From contig NZ_JACAIS010000007.1 in NCBI RefSeq assembly GCF_030325625.1, forward strand, positions 124,001 to 188,000: a DNA stretch of 64,000 nt. The letters run 5' to 3'. The DNA comes from Sphingobacterium sp. N143. GTDB lineage: Bacteria > Bacteroidota > Bacteroidia > Sphingobacteriales > Sphingobacteriaceae. Shown here in pieces: positions 46,782 through 54,602 of the stretch. A program made the position numbers and the translations under genes. Each line of letters opens with the position of its first letter. Position 1 is the stretch's first letter. The notes under the pieces are model-generated. The model did no database searches. It was not told the origin of the DNA and saw only the letters and a list, made by a program, of their open reading frames with translations.

Positions 46782-47564
46782 TTATAATTGTTTTACAAAA
46801 TCCTTGATTGCTTGTCCAGGATTGTTTGTTTTCATAAAATTTTCACCGATTAAAAAGCCTTGGAAACCAGCTTTTCTCAGCGCTTTGATGGTTGAAGGAT
46901 CGGATATGCCGCTTTCAGATACTTTGATGTATTCCGATGGAATCTTATCCAAAAGATCATACGAGTGTTGTAGATCGACGGTGAAATCCTTTAGATTCCT
47001 ATTGTTGACACCAATGGCATCAATATCATCGAAAAGATTGTCCAACAGTTCCTGCTCATTATGGACTTCAAGTAATACATTGAGCCCGATCTGATGTGCG
47101 TAAGCGGCAAATTCCTGCACTTCTTCCTTTTTGAGGCAGGCCGCTATTAAAAGGATGACATCGGCACCATAAGCCTTGGCTTCGGTAATCTGATACTTGT
47201 CGACAATGAATTCTTTTCTTAAGATCGGGATATTGAGGACTTTACGTGCTTTGGATAGATCTTCTAAATTTCCTTTAAAAAATTCTCCATCAGTAAGGAC
47301 AGAGACGGCTGAAGCGCCGGCTTCTTCGTATGCCTTTACAACATCTTCTACTGCTGATGTACTGTTGATATTTCCTTTTGATGGTGATGCTCTTTTATAT
47401 TCAGCAATAATGCCCGTTTTTTCAGGATCTAGAATAGATTCTCTCAAGGAGAGACAGGCTACGCCGAAATAGGGATAGTTCAATAGCTCTTCGAATGGGA
47501 CTAAAGCTTTGGCTTTTTCTACTTCTATTTTTTTTCGTTCAATGATTTTATCGAGTATTGTCAT
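46782..47564 (-). CDS. trpC: Indole-3-glycerol-phosphate synthase
   Basis: 260 residues, single-function TrpC (not fused to TrpF). TIM-barrel enzyme of tryptophan synthesis. Motifs: GIIAEYKRASPSKG (catalytic Lys), VLTDGEFFKGN, LRKEFIVDKYQI and VNNRNLKDF, and the phosphate loop SESGI plus FLIGENFM near the end. It is the last trp gene in this window. A 260-bp spacer with repeats separates it from trpG. trpD, trpF, trpB and trpA are not in the window. Confidence 0.97.
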   Translation of the reverse strand: MTILDKIIERKKIEVEKAKALVPFEELLNYPYFGVACLSLRESILDPEKTGIIAEYKRASPSKGNINSTSAVEDVVKAYEEAGASAVSVLTDGEFFKGNLEDLSKARKVLNIPILRKEFIVDKYQITEAKAYGADVILLIAACLKKEEVQEFAAYAHQIGLNVLLEVHNEQELLDNLFDDIDAIGVNNRNLKDFTVDLQHSYDLLDKIPSEYIKVSESGISDPSTIKALRKAGFQGFLIGENFMKTNNPGQAIKDFVKQL

Positions 47565-47569
47565 TTGTA

Positions 47570-47824
47570 GTAGTAAGATATTAGTATTGAGATTTTAGTA
47601 CTTTAAGCCTTCGGCTGACATATTTTCTCTATTTTAATTTTTTAGTATTGCAGTTTAAGTATTGAGATTTTGGTGCTTCAAGCCTTAGGCGGACACGAGA
47701 TCTCTATTACGCTTACACGCTTTTCATTGCTGTGTTCCTGATACATGAATGATCATATTACACGACTCAACGAGGCGTAAGCTTGATAAGTAAGGTCTAA
47801 ATACTCCCATCTCAATACTCTATA
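47570..47824. repeat. Repeat-rich spacer between trpG and trpC
   Basis: On the plus strand it begins with TTAGTATTGAGAT and ends with ATCTCAATACTCTATACTAA, which are inverted relative to each other, so the region has inverted ends like a small MITE or REP element. It also has a direct repeat: TATTGAGATTTTAGTACTTT and TATTGAGATTTTGGTGCTTC. Shared modules occur in the groES-groEL spacer at 35150-35258. Confidence 0.65.
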
Positions 47825-48397
47825 CTAAAATAACCAGTTTTCAATTAATTTTTTTCCATTTGTTGTCAATACCGATTCGGGGTGAAACTGCATGCCCCGT
47901 ACGTCATATTCGTTATGTGTCAAGGCCATGATGATACCATTTTCGTCGAGTGCTGTTACTTTGAGACAAGCAGGCAAGGTATCCTTGTTTACAGCCCATG
48001 AATGGTAACGCCCTATTTTGGAATCTTTTGGAAAGTCTTTAAATAGTTTTTCTGATTCATCAGTAACTGTAATGGTTGTCGCCACACCATGCAAGGGTTT
48101 TTCCATATTGAATAGTGTTCCACCGAAAACTTCAGCGATAGCTTGCTGGCCCAAACAGATTCCCAATATACTTTTATGTGCTGCATATGTACGGATGACA
48201 TCAAGCAAAAGCCCTGCTTCTTCAGGAATACCAGGACCCGGAGAAAGAAGTATTTTGTCGAAAGCATCAATATCTTCCAATTTAAACTTATCGTTTCTCA
48301 ATACAACATAATCTTGTTCTAATTCCTGTAATAAATGGACCAAGTTGTAGGTGAATGAGTCGTAATTATCAATAACGACTATTTTATTTTTGCTCAT
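47825..48397 (-). CDS. trpG: Anthranilate synthase component II (glutamine amidotransferase)
   Basis: 190 residues. Supplies ammonia from glutamine to TrpE. Class I amidotransferase with GICLGQQAIAEVFGG (nucleophile Cys, about 79) and the His-Glu pair in GMQFHPES. It may also serve para-aminobenzoate synthesis, as is common for single copies; that is inferred. The ATG overlaps the chorismate mutase end by 14 bp. The next trp gene downstream is trpC, after a repeat-rich spacer. Confidence 0.96.
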   Translation of the reverse strand: MSKNKIVVIDNYDSFTYNLVHLLQELEQDYVVLRNDKFKLEDIDAFDKILLSPGPGIPEEAGLLLDVIRTYAAHKSILGICLGQQAIAEVFGGTLFNMEKPLHGVATTITVTDESEKLFKDFPKDSKIGRYHSWAVNKDTLPACLKVTALDENGIIMALTHNEYDVRGMQFHPESVLTTNGKKLIENWLF

Positions 48398-48677
48398 AAC
48401 CTTTTGTTATAAAATCTGGATTAATATAGTTTTCGATCTCCTGAAATATCGTCTGGATAAACTCAGTGGGCAAATTGAATTTTTTTGCCAATAAAGCGTA
48501 ATTGCTAGTTAAATTCCGAATGACGTTCTGTTCACCGTCTTGTCCTCCTCTGAGTGTCTTGCCTTTGTTGATATAGGTCTTCCGTAATGCCAACAACTCA
48601 ACGATGCGACTGTCGATGGTGTCAATTGAAGCGTTGATATGTTGACTGCTGACACAGTATTCCAATGGTCTGATCAT
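48384..48677 (-). CDS. AroQ-type chorismate mutase-like protein
   Basis: 97 residues, helical. The pattern IDTIDSRIVELLALRKTYINK near 18-38, a following KTLRGG, then QNVIRNL and a C-terminal helix IQTIFQEIEN fits the short AroQ fold. The first arginine of the AroQ set is less clear. It lies between trpE and trpG: its ATG overlaps the trpE stop by 4 bp and its own stop overlaps trpG by 14 bp. Placement in the trp operon is odd, as chorismate mutase leads to Phe/Tyr. It could balance branch flow or be a regulatory variant. Confidence 0.7.
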   Translation of the reverse strand: MIRPLEYCVSSQHINASIDTIDSRIVELLALRKTYINKGKTLRGGQDGEQNVIRNLTSNYALLAKKFNLPTEFIQTIFQEIENYINPDFITKGYEQK

Positions 48678-50077
48678 AATGTTTCTGCTAATTGTAATGC
48701 TTTTCGCAAAGCCGCTATTTTGTTATTTACTTCCTGAAGTTCCATTTCAGGATCAGAGTCCAGTACAATGCCGCCACCGGCCTGATAATGTAAGGTGTTT
48801 TGTTTGCTCAAGAAGGAGCGGATCATGATAGCATGATTGAAATCACCATTAAAGCCCATAAAACCGATCGCCCCTGAATAAAAGGAACGCTGTAGGCCTT
48901 CATAACGGTCGATCAATGTCAAGGCCATATGTTTTGGTGCGCCTGAAAGTGTACCAGCAGGATAGGTATCGCCCACAATGTCAAATGGGTTGATATTGTC
49001 TTTCAATGTGCCTGTTACTTTGGATACCAAATGGATGATATGCGAATAATATTGTGGTTCCATGTAAGACTCAACCTTGACTTGAGTACAGTGTCTGCTT
49101 AAGTCATTACGGGCAAGGTCAACAAGCATCACATGTTCTGAGGTTTCTTTTGGGTCTTCCTTCAACCTGGAAGCAATCTTCTGGTCTTCATCCATGTCAC
49201 CTGTACGCTTGAATGTTCCCGCTATCGGAAAAATTGTTGCCTGTTTTCCATGTATACGTAACTGGGCTTCTGGGGATGATCCAAAGAGTTTAAAATCGCC
49301 GTAATCAAAATAGAAAAGGTAAGGGGATGGGTTAATGGATCGTAGGGCACGATAGACATTAAATTCATCACCAGAGAATGAAGTCTTGAAGCCTCTCGAT
49401 GGAACGATCTGGAAAACATCGCCACGTTGGATATGTTCTTTCATCTTTTTGACCAATTGGCGATGTTCTTCATCGGTACGGTTGGAGCTTTCTCCGCCAG
49501 CCAATTTGAAGGTGTACTCTGGGAAATTTTTATTCTGAATAAGAAACTGCATTCTTTCAAGTTCCGATTCTTCACCTTCCAACAGGTGTTCAAAGATATA
49601 AAGCTGGTTACGGAAGTGGTCGATGGCAATAACATATTTGTAGACGTGATATTGCATGAATGGTATTTTCCGTTCAGGATCTACTGCTGTTGTCAACTTG
49701 ATATCCTCAAAGTGCTCGATACAATCGAAGGTAAAATAACCGAAAAGACCATTGGAGATCAGGTTAAGTTCAGCAATTGTTGAATCTTCGAAAGAATTCC
49801 GGAAATCGGAAACTTCCTGACGTAATTCGATTTCCTGCGCATGTTTTATGATGCGTTCTTTGCCAGGATAAGTTAAGGTTAGCTCCTTTTCATCGAGTTG
49901 AATTCCAGCAATAGGCTGACAACAGATATAACTGATGTTATTGTCGCGACTGTGGTAGTCAGAACTTTCCAATAACAATGAGTTTGGAAAGATGTCTCTA
50001 AGGCGAAGGTAGATACTCACCGGAGTCGTTGTGTCCGCGAGTAATTTTCTGCTTTCTGTTTTGAATCTATACTTCAT
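48674..50077 (-). CDS. trpE: Anthranilate synthase component I
   Basis: 467 residues. Converts chorismate to anthranilate with TrpG. The N-terminal feedback motif LLESSDYHSR carries the LLES element that binds tryptophan. The catalytic core has FQIVPSRGFKT, PSPYLFYFDYGD, AGTFKRT, DLARNDLSRHC and YPAGTLSGAPK. First structural gene of the trp set, with the leader peptide and attenuator about 40-185 bp upstream. Confidence 0.97.
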   Translation of the reverse strand: MKYRFKTESRKLLADTTTPVSIYLRLRDIFPNSLLLESSDYHSRDNNISYICCQPIAGIQLDEKELTLTYPGKERIIKHAQEIELRQEVSDFRNSFEDSTIAELNLISNGLFGYFTFDCIEHFEDIKLTTAVDPERKIPFMQYHVYKYVIAIDHFRNQLYIFEHLLEGEESELERMQFLIQNKNFPEYTFKLAGGESSNRTDEEHRQLVKKMKEHIQRGDVFQIVPSRGFKTSFSGDEFNVYRALRSINPSPYLFYFDYGDFKLFGSSPEAQLRIHGKQATIFPIAGTFKRTGDMDEDQKIASRLKEDPKETSEHVMLVDLARNDLSRHCTQVKVESYMEPQYYSHIIHLVSKVTGTLKDNINPFDIVGDTYPAGTLSGAPKHMALTLIDRYEGLQRSFYSGAIGFMGFNGDFNHAIMIRSFLSKQNTLHYQAGGGIVLDSDPEMELQEVNNKIAALRKALQLAETL

Positions 50078-50114
50078 TTTTATATTTTTTTCTTTTTGAT
50101 AAACGTTAATACAT

Positions 50115-50146
50115 AAAAAAACCCGATACTGTTTAGCATCGGGTTT
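50115..50146 (-). terminator. Trp attenuator terminator hairpin
   Basis: On the minus strand AAACCCGATGCT pairs with AGTATCGGGTTT (one G-T wobble) around AAAC, followed by a T run. Its first arm CCCGATGCT is also perfectly complementary to AGCATCGGG inside the leader-peptide coding region (50205-50213), giving the competing antiterminator. Confidence 0.9.
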
Positions 50147-50198
50147 GGAATTTCCATAAATGGTTTTGGTTGATTATGAAATATGATGACAATACCAA

Positions 50199-50261
50199 TT
50201 AGTTCCCGATGCTTATTGCTTCAGGCCACCACCAATTTGTATTTGTATATCTTCGTGTCAT
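50199..50261 (-). CDS. trpL: Trp leader peptide with three consecutive Trp codons
   Basis: 20 codons plus TAA, sequence MTRRYTNTNWWWPEAISIGN. Three consecutive TGG codons at positions 10-12. Just downstream, codons 17-19 (AGC ATC GGG) form the strand that pairs with the 5' arm of the terminator. A ribosome stalled on Trp codons leaves this strand free and antiterminates. One that reaches the stop codon covers it and allows the terminator to form. This is classical attenuation of trpE-trpG read from sequence alone. Confidence 0.92.
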   Translation of the reverse strand: MTRRYTNTNWWWPEAISIGN

Positions 50262-50335
50262 TATTACACAAATTTATAAAAAAAAATAAATAAGCAAACT
50301 TTTTGTGATAAAAAAACAAAAATACACCTTATTCC

Positions 50336-51013
50336 TTAATCATTTAATAAATCGGGACGTCTTTCCTGTGTTCTTTTTAGCTGTTGTTCATGCTTCCAGG
50401 TAGCGATGTTTGCTTCATGTCCGCTGAGCAAAATATCGGGTACTTTGTGCCCTTTCCAGTCTGCAGGGCGTGTATAGATCGGCGCATCAAGCAGTCCGTC
50501 CTGAAAAGAATCCGAAAGTGCGGAGGTCTCATCAGATAAAACTCCGGGGATCAGACGGATGATCGCGTCTGTAACAATTGCTGCGGGAAGTTCGCCTCCG
50601 GACAGCACATAATCACCCACCGAGATTTCCTTTGTCACATATATATCCCGGATACGTTGGTCTATACCTTTGTAGTGGCCACAGAGAATGATGATATTCT
50701 CTTTTGTGGACAATCCGTTTGCGATATCTTGATTGAATGTTTCACCGTCGGGTGTCATATAGATGATCTCATCATATTTCCGCTCGGCCTGTAGCTGTTC
50801 AATGCATTTTGCGAAGGGCTCGATTTGTAGGACCATACCTGACCCACCACCATAAGGATAATCATCGACACTTTTGTGCTTGTTTGTTGAATAATCTCTT
50901 AGATTGTGAACATGTATTTCTGCCAAGCCTTTATTCTTTGCACGTTGCAAAATAGAGTGTGCAAATGGACTTTCCAAAAGGTCGGGTAAGACCGTAATAA
51001 TATCAAAACGCAT
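50336..51013 (-). CDS. trmD: tRNA (guanine37-N1)-methyltransferase TrmD
   Basis: 225 residues. SPOUT-knot enzyme methylating G37 of tRNA. Family motifs: [17 protein letters not shown] start, [14 protein letters not shown] near 52-66, [12 protein letters not shown] and [12 protein letters not shown] in the knot. ATG 51011-51013 is used; an upstream ATG five codons earlier would extend into the promoter. The -7 box TATCTTTG (51018-51025) ends 4 nt before the ATG, so the mRNA is probably leaderless. Divergent from the ABC-F gene. Confidence 0.96.
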   Translation of the reverse strand: MRFDIITVLPDLLESPFAHSILQRAKNKGLAEIHVHNLRDYSTNKHKSVDDYPYGGGSGMVLQIEPFAKCIEQLQAERKYDEIIYMTPDGETFNQDIANGLSTKENIIILCGHYKGIDQRIRDIYVTKEISVGDYVLSGGELPAAIVTDAIIRLIPGVLSDETSALSDSFQDGLLDAPIYTRPADWKGHKVPDILLSGHEANIATWKHEQQLKRTQERRPDLLND

Positions 51014-51017
51014 GGCG

Positions 51018-51074
51018 CAAAGATACACAAAAATGCACCATTGTCTATTTATAAGATTGATTCGCTTATCTTTG
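51018..51074. promoter_or_regulatory. Divergent -7 boxes for trmD and the ABC-F gene
   Basis: Minus strand TATCTTTG at 51018-51025 serves trmD. Plus strand TATCTTTG at 51067-51074 serves the ABC-F gene. The two identical boxes are 41 nt apart. The plus-strand box lies downstream of the TTG at 51041, which argues against that TTG as the ABC-F start. Confidence 0.6.
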
Positions 51075-51097
51075 TGGCAAATTTAAGTGTACATACA

Positions 51098-52729
51098 GTG
51101 ATTGACGTAAATAATATTTCTGTTTCCTTTGGGGGAACGACTCTTTTTTCGGATGTATCATTCTCCATTAATGAGAATGATAAGATTGCATTGATGGGTA
51201 AGAACGGTGCGGGTAAATCTACCCTGTTGAAAATTATCGCTGGCGTGGGAAAGCCTACAACGGGTAATGTCGCAGGGCCAAAAGACGCGGTTATTGCATA
51301 CCTACCGCAGCATTTGCTGACAGAGGATAATGTAACAGTCTTTGAGGAGACCTCGAAAGCTTTCGAGGAGGTTTACGGCATGCGGGATGAATTGGAGCAA
51401 CTGAACGAGCAGCTGAATGTCCGTACGGATTATGAGTCGGATGATTATATGCAATTGATCGAACGGGTGTCAGAGCTGAGCGAGAAGTTTTATTCGATCG
51501 AAGAGGTCAATTACGATGCGGAGGTAGAAAAGGTGCTAAAAGGGCTTGGTTTTGAACGATCGGATTTTACCAGACAGACGTCGGAATTTTCCGGGGGCTG
51601 GCGTATGCGTATCGAACTAGCTAAAATATTATTAAAAAAACCGGATCTGATTTTGTTGGATGAGCCGACCAACCATATGGATATCGAGAGTATCCAATGG
51701 CTGGAGGATTTCCTTGTCAATTCGGCCAAAGCAGTTATTGTTATATCACACGATAGAGCCTTTGTCGATAATATCACCAACCGTACCATTGAGGTGACGA
51801 TGGGGCGTATTTACGACTATAGAGCCAAGTACAGCCATTACTTGGAACTGCGTCAGGAAAGACGTCAGCATCAGCTGAAAGCTTATGAGGAGCAGCAACG
51901 TTTTATTGCTGACAATCAGGAATTCATTGACCGTTTTAGAGGTACTTATTCGAAAACCTTGCAGGTACAGTCACGTGTTAAGATGTTGGAAAAGCTGGAA
52001 ATTATCGAAATTGATGAAATCGATACTTCAGCCTTGCGTCTGAAATTTCCCCCTTCACCACGCTCGGGTCAATATCCTGTGATTGTGGAAGATCTTAGCA
52101 AAGCATATGACGATCATGTCGTATTCCAAAAAGCCAATATGGTGATTGAACGCGGAGAAAAAGTTGCTTTTGTCGGTAAGAACGGTGAGGGTAAATCAAC
52201 CATGATCAAAGCGATTATGGGCGAAATAGATTTTGAAGGTACATTGAAAATAGGCCATAATGCCAAAATCGGTTACTTTGCTCAGAATCAAGCCGCTTTA
52301 TTGGATGGCGAATTGACTGTTTTTGATACCATCGACCAAATCGCCGTGGGCGATGTGCGCGTAAAAATGAAAGATCTTCTGGGGGCTTTTATGTTCAGCG
52401 GGGATGACACGACGAAAAAGGTTAAAGTATTATCCGGTGGTGAGCGAACTCGTCTGGCGATGATAAAACTACTTTTGGAACCCGTGAATGTGTTGATCCT
52501 CGATGAGCCGACCAACCATTTGGACATGAAGACCAAGGATATTATCAAAGATGCTTTAAAGGATTTTGATGGTACATTGATCCTTGTTTCACACGACCGT
52601 GACTTTTTGGACGGCTTAGCGGAGAAAGTATTTGAGTTTGGAAATAAGCGTGTCCGTGAACATTTTGAGGACATCAAAGGATTCTTGGAATATAAGAAAA
52701 TGAGCAGTTTAAAGGATATTGAGCGATAG
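51098..52729 (+). CDS. ABC-F ATPase
   Basis: About 543 residues from GTG 51098 (V-I-D-V-N-N). Two ABC domains in one chain: Walker A GKNGAGKST and GKNGEGKST, signatures SGGW and SGGERTRLAM, Walker B LLDEPTNHMD and LDEPTNHLD. They are joined by a helical linker (about 240-320), with no membrane segments. ABC-F proteins act on ribosomes rather than transport. The gene is probably a housekeeping Uup/YbiT/EttA-like member; without a search the subfamily is unclear. GTG is favoured over TTG 51041 because a -7 box lies between. Confidence 0.9.
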   Translation: MIDVNNISVSFGGTTLFSDVSFSINENDKIALMGKNGAGKSTLLKIIAGVGKPTTGNVAGPKDAVIAYLPQHLLTEDNVTVFEETSKAFEEVYGMRDELEQLNEQLNVRTDYESDDYMQLIERVSELSEKFYSIEEVNYDAEVEKVLKGLGFERSDFTRQTSEFSGGWRMRIELAKILLKKPDLILLDEPTNHMDIESIQWLEDFLVNSAKAVIVISHDRAFVDNITNRTIEVTMGRIYDYRAKYSHYLELRQERRQHQLKAYEEQQRFIADNQEFIDRFRGTYSKTLQVQSRVKMLEKLEIIEIDEIDTSALRLKFPPSPRSGQYPVIVEDLSKAYDDHVVFQKANMVIERGEKVAFVGKNGEGKSTMIKAIMGEIDFEGTLKIGHNAKIGYFAQNQAALLDGELTVFDTIDQIAVGDVRVKMKDLLGAFMFSGDDTTKKVKVLSGGERTRLAMIKLLLEPVNVLILDEPTNHLDMKTKDIIKDALKDFDGTLILVSHDRDFLDGLAEKVFEFGNKRVREHFEDIKGFLEYKKMSSLKDIER

Positions 52730-52851
52730 CATCTAAATCAACGGAGTGTAAATATATGCTGTTAGTCTATCTCATATAATCATACGCTATAAGTTTTTGT
52801 CCAAATCCCGATATTTGCAGTACAGAAATCAGAAACTTTATCTGTAACGAA

Positions 52852-52925
52852 GTCTCCTGAGCTTAGCTATAAGAGCAACTGACCTGTAACTAACAGGTTA
52901 TTGGTTTATCTCTATAGGAGGTTCA
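52852..52925 (+). ncRNA. tRNA-Thr-like remnant or small structured RNA
   Basis: AGAGCAACTGACCTGTAA (52871-52888) closely resembles, from memory, the D-arm/anticodon region of tRNA-Thr(TGT), and AGGTTATTGGTT resembles the following variable/T-arm. The D-loop is shortened, the anticodon stem is disrupted and no CCA-type acceptor stem forms. ACCTGT/ACAGGT and CTCCT/AGGAG can pair. A strong terminator follows at 52931. Either a decayed tRNA or a small RNA with its own terminator. Confidence 0.3.
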
Positions 52926-52930
52926 GTTAT

Positions 52931-52963
52931 AAAAAGCGGCTTTATATAAAAAAGCCGCTTTTT
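52931..52963. terminator. Hairpin terminator between ABC-F and gnd
   Basis: AAAAAGCGGCTTT (52931-52943) pairs with AAAGCCGCTTTTT (52951-52963) around TATATAA, with T-rich ends on both strands. It can stop ABC-F (or the small RNA) and the convergent gnd. The rest of this 278-bp gap (52730-53007) holds only the tRNA-like stretch. Confidence 0.88.
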
Positions 52964-53007
52964 GCGTTTCAAACGAAGATTAAATCGGATCTTTACGCTT
53001 TTTTTTC

Positions 53008-54423
53008 TTAATCCCAAAGGGTGTGAAAGATACCTGCCTGATCAATACGCTCATAGGTATGTGCGCCAAAATAGTCTCGTTGTGCTTGTATAATATTTGT
53101 AGGTAATTTTTCGGATCGGTAGGCATCAAAGTAAGAGAGTGCGTTTACGTATCCGGATACGGGTATCCCGTTTGCGATAGCATCTTTCAATACCTCGCGA
53201 AGGCTGGCCTGCGTGTTCAGCAACTTTTGTGCAATGCTGTTATCGAGTAGGATATTGCGCAGGTCCGGATTAGCCGCATAGGCTTTTCTAAAGTCCTCGA
53301 GCAAAGCCGCGCGAATAATACAGCCGCCGCGCCAAACTTTGGTTACCACCTGCAAATCTAGCTCATAGCTGTAGCTTTCCGATGCAACAGTAAGCTGTGC
53401 CAAACCTTGCGCATAGGTCGTGATGATCACAAAGTACAATGCATCTTTTAAGCGATCGATGAGTTTTGTTGCGGGGAGATCAACAGCTTGTCCATCCCAA
53501 TGAAGTAATTTTGCTGCTTCCAAACGCTCGGGTTTGTATTTGGACATATCGCGCATATTGACCGCTGCATCAATCACCGGCACTGGCACCTGTAGATCCA
53601 TCGCATTTTGCGAAGTCCATTTACCCGTTCCTTTTGATCTTGCCCAATCTGAAATCAGGTCCACCAAATATTGGTTACCTTCTTTTTTCTTCAGAATCTG
53701 AGCAGTAATCTCAATCAAGAACGAGTTTAGTTTGCCCTTGTTCCATTCTTCAAAGGTCTGCTGTATGGTTTGGGTGTCAAAACCATATAATCTTTTCATC
53801 AGGTCATAGGTCTCTGCGATCAACTGCATGATACCATATTCGATACCGTTATGCACCATCTTTACATAATTTCCGGCAGACCCGTTGCCTAGAAATTCTA
53901 CACAGGGCTCGCCGTTTACCTTGGCCGAAACCGCCTCAAATATTGGCCTTAGCCTTTCGTATGCCTTTCTGTCGCCACCGGGCATCAAGCTCGGCCCGCG
54001 ACGAGCGCCACTCTCTCCTCCAGATATGCCCATTCCGAAGAAATGCATACCCATCCCGGAAAGCTCATTAAATCGTCTGTCCGTATCCGCAAAGTAGCTG
54101 TTTCCGCCGTCGATGATTATATCTCCTTTATCCAAAAGCGGCACAAGACTGGCAATCGCCATATCAACCGGCTTTCCGGCCGGCACCAACAGCATAATTG
54201 CTCTGGGTTGTTGCAAAGCCCCTATAAATTCTTTTACCTGGGTCGTCACTTTGATGCGATGCCCTTCACCTGCTTCAGCTTCCAATGACTCAGCTTTCTG
54301 TGGGTCAAGGTCTAATCCGGCTACCGCGAAACCGTTGTCGGCGATGTTCAGCAATAAATTACGTCCCATTATGCCGAGTCCGACAATTCCAAAATCGTAA
54401 TTATTCATTTTATCTATACTCAT
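53008..54423 (-). CDS. gnd: 6-phosphogluconate dehydrogenase, decarboxylating
   Basis: 471 residues. Converts 6-phosphogluconate to ribulose 5-phosphate and CO2 with NADP (oxidative pentose phosphate path). Rossmann motif GIVGLGIMGRNL (about 12-23), the catalytic GISGGESGARRGPSLMPGG, HNGIEYGIMQL and the C-terminal RAQRDYFGAHTYERID. ATG 54423 is used; a second ATG five codons later is also possible. Divergent from gntK-gntP; together they take up gluconate, phosphorylate it and decarboxylate it. Confidence 0.97.
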   Translation of the reverse strand: MSIDKMNNYDFGIVGLGIMGRNLLLNIADNGFAVAGLDLDPQKAESLEAEAGEGHRIKVTTQVKEFIGALQQPRAIMLLVPAGKPVDMAIASLVPLLDKGDIIIDGGNSYFADTDRRFNELSGMGMHFFGMGISGGESGARRGPSLMPGGDRKAYERLRPIFEAVSAKVNGEPCVEFLGNGSAGNYVKMVHNGIEYGIMQLIAETYDLMKRLYGFDTQTIQQTFEEWNKGKLNSFLIEITAQILKKKEGNQYLVDLISDWARSKGTGKWTSQNAMDLQVPVPVIDAAVNMRDMSKYKPERLEAAKLLHWDGQAVDLPATKLIDRLKDALYFVIITTYAQGLAQLTVASESYSYELDLQVVTKVWRGGCIIRAALLEDFRKAYAANPDLRNILLDNSIAQKLLNTQASLREVLKDAIANGIPVSGYVNALSYFDAYRSEKLPTNIIQAQRDYFGAHTYERIDQAGIFHTLWD

Positions 54424-54602
54424 CGTTCAATACCGTTTTTAAAGTTGAAATTTACCATTTTTGTTGATACTATGAAAGGCAATTATCAGCAGATTGGTAT
54501 GAAGCGCTTTTTTTTCTCCAATTACTTCGATGGTATTGAGTGTTTTGTTGTAAACTAACAGATAATCCGTATATTGAACTCTCCTAAACATCAATTTTAT
54601 TT

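Noticed and set aside
51041..51097. TTG at 51041 as the ABC-F start
   Set aside because: A good -7 box lies between this TTG and the conserved first domain, so it would not be transcribed from that promoter.
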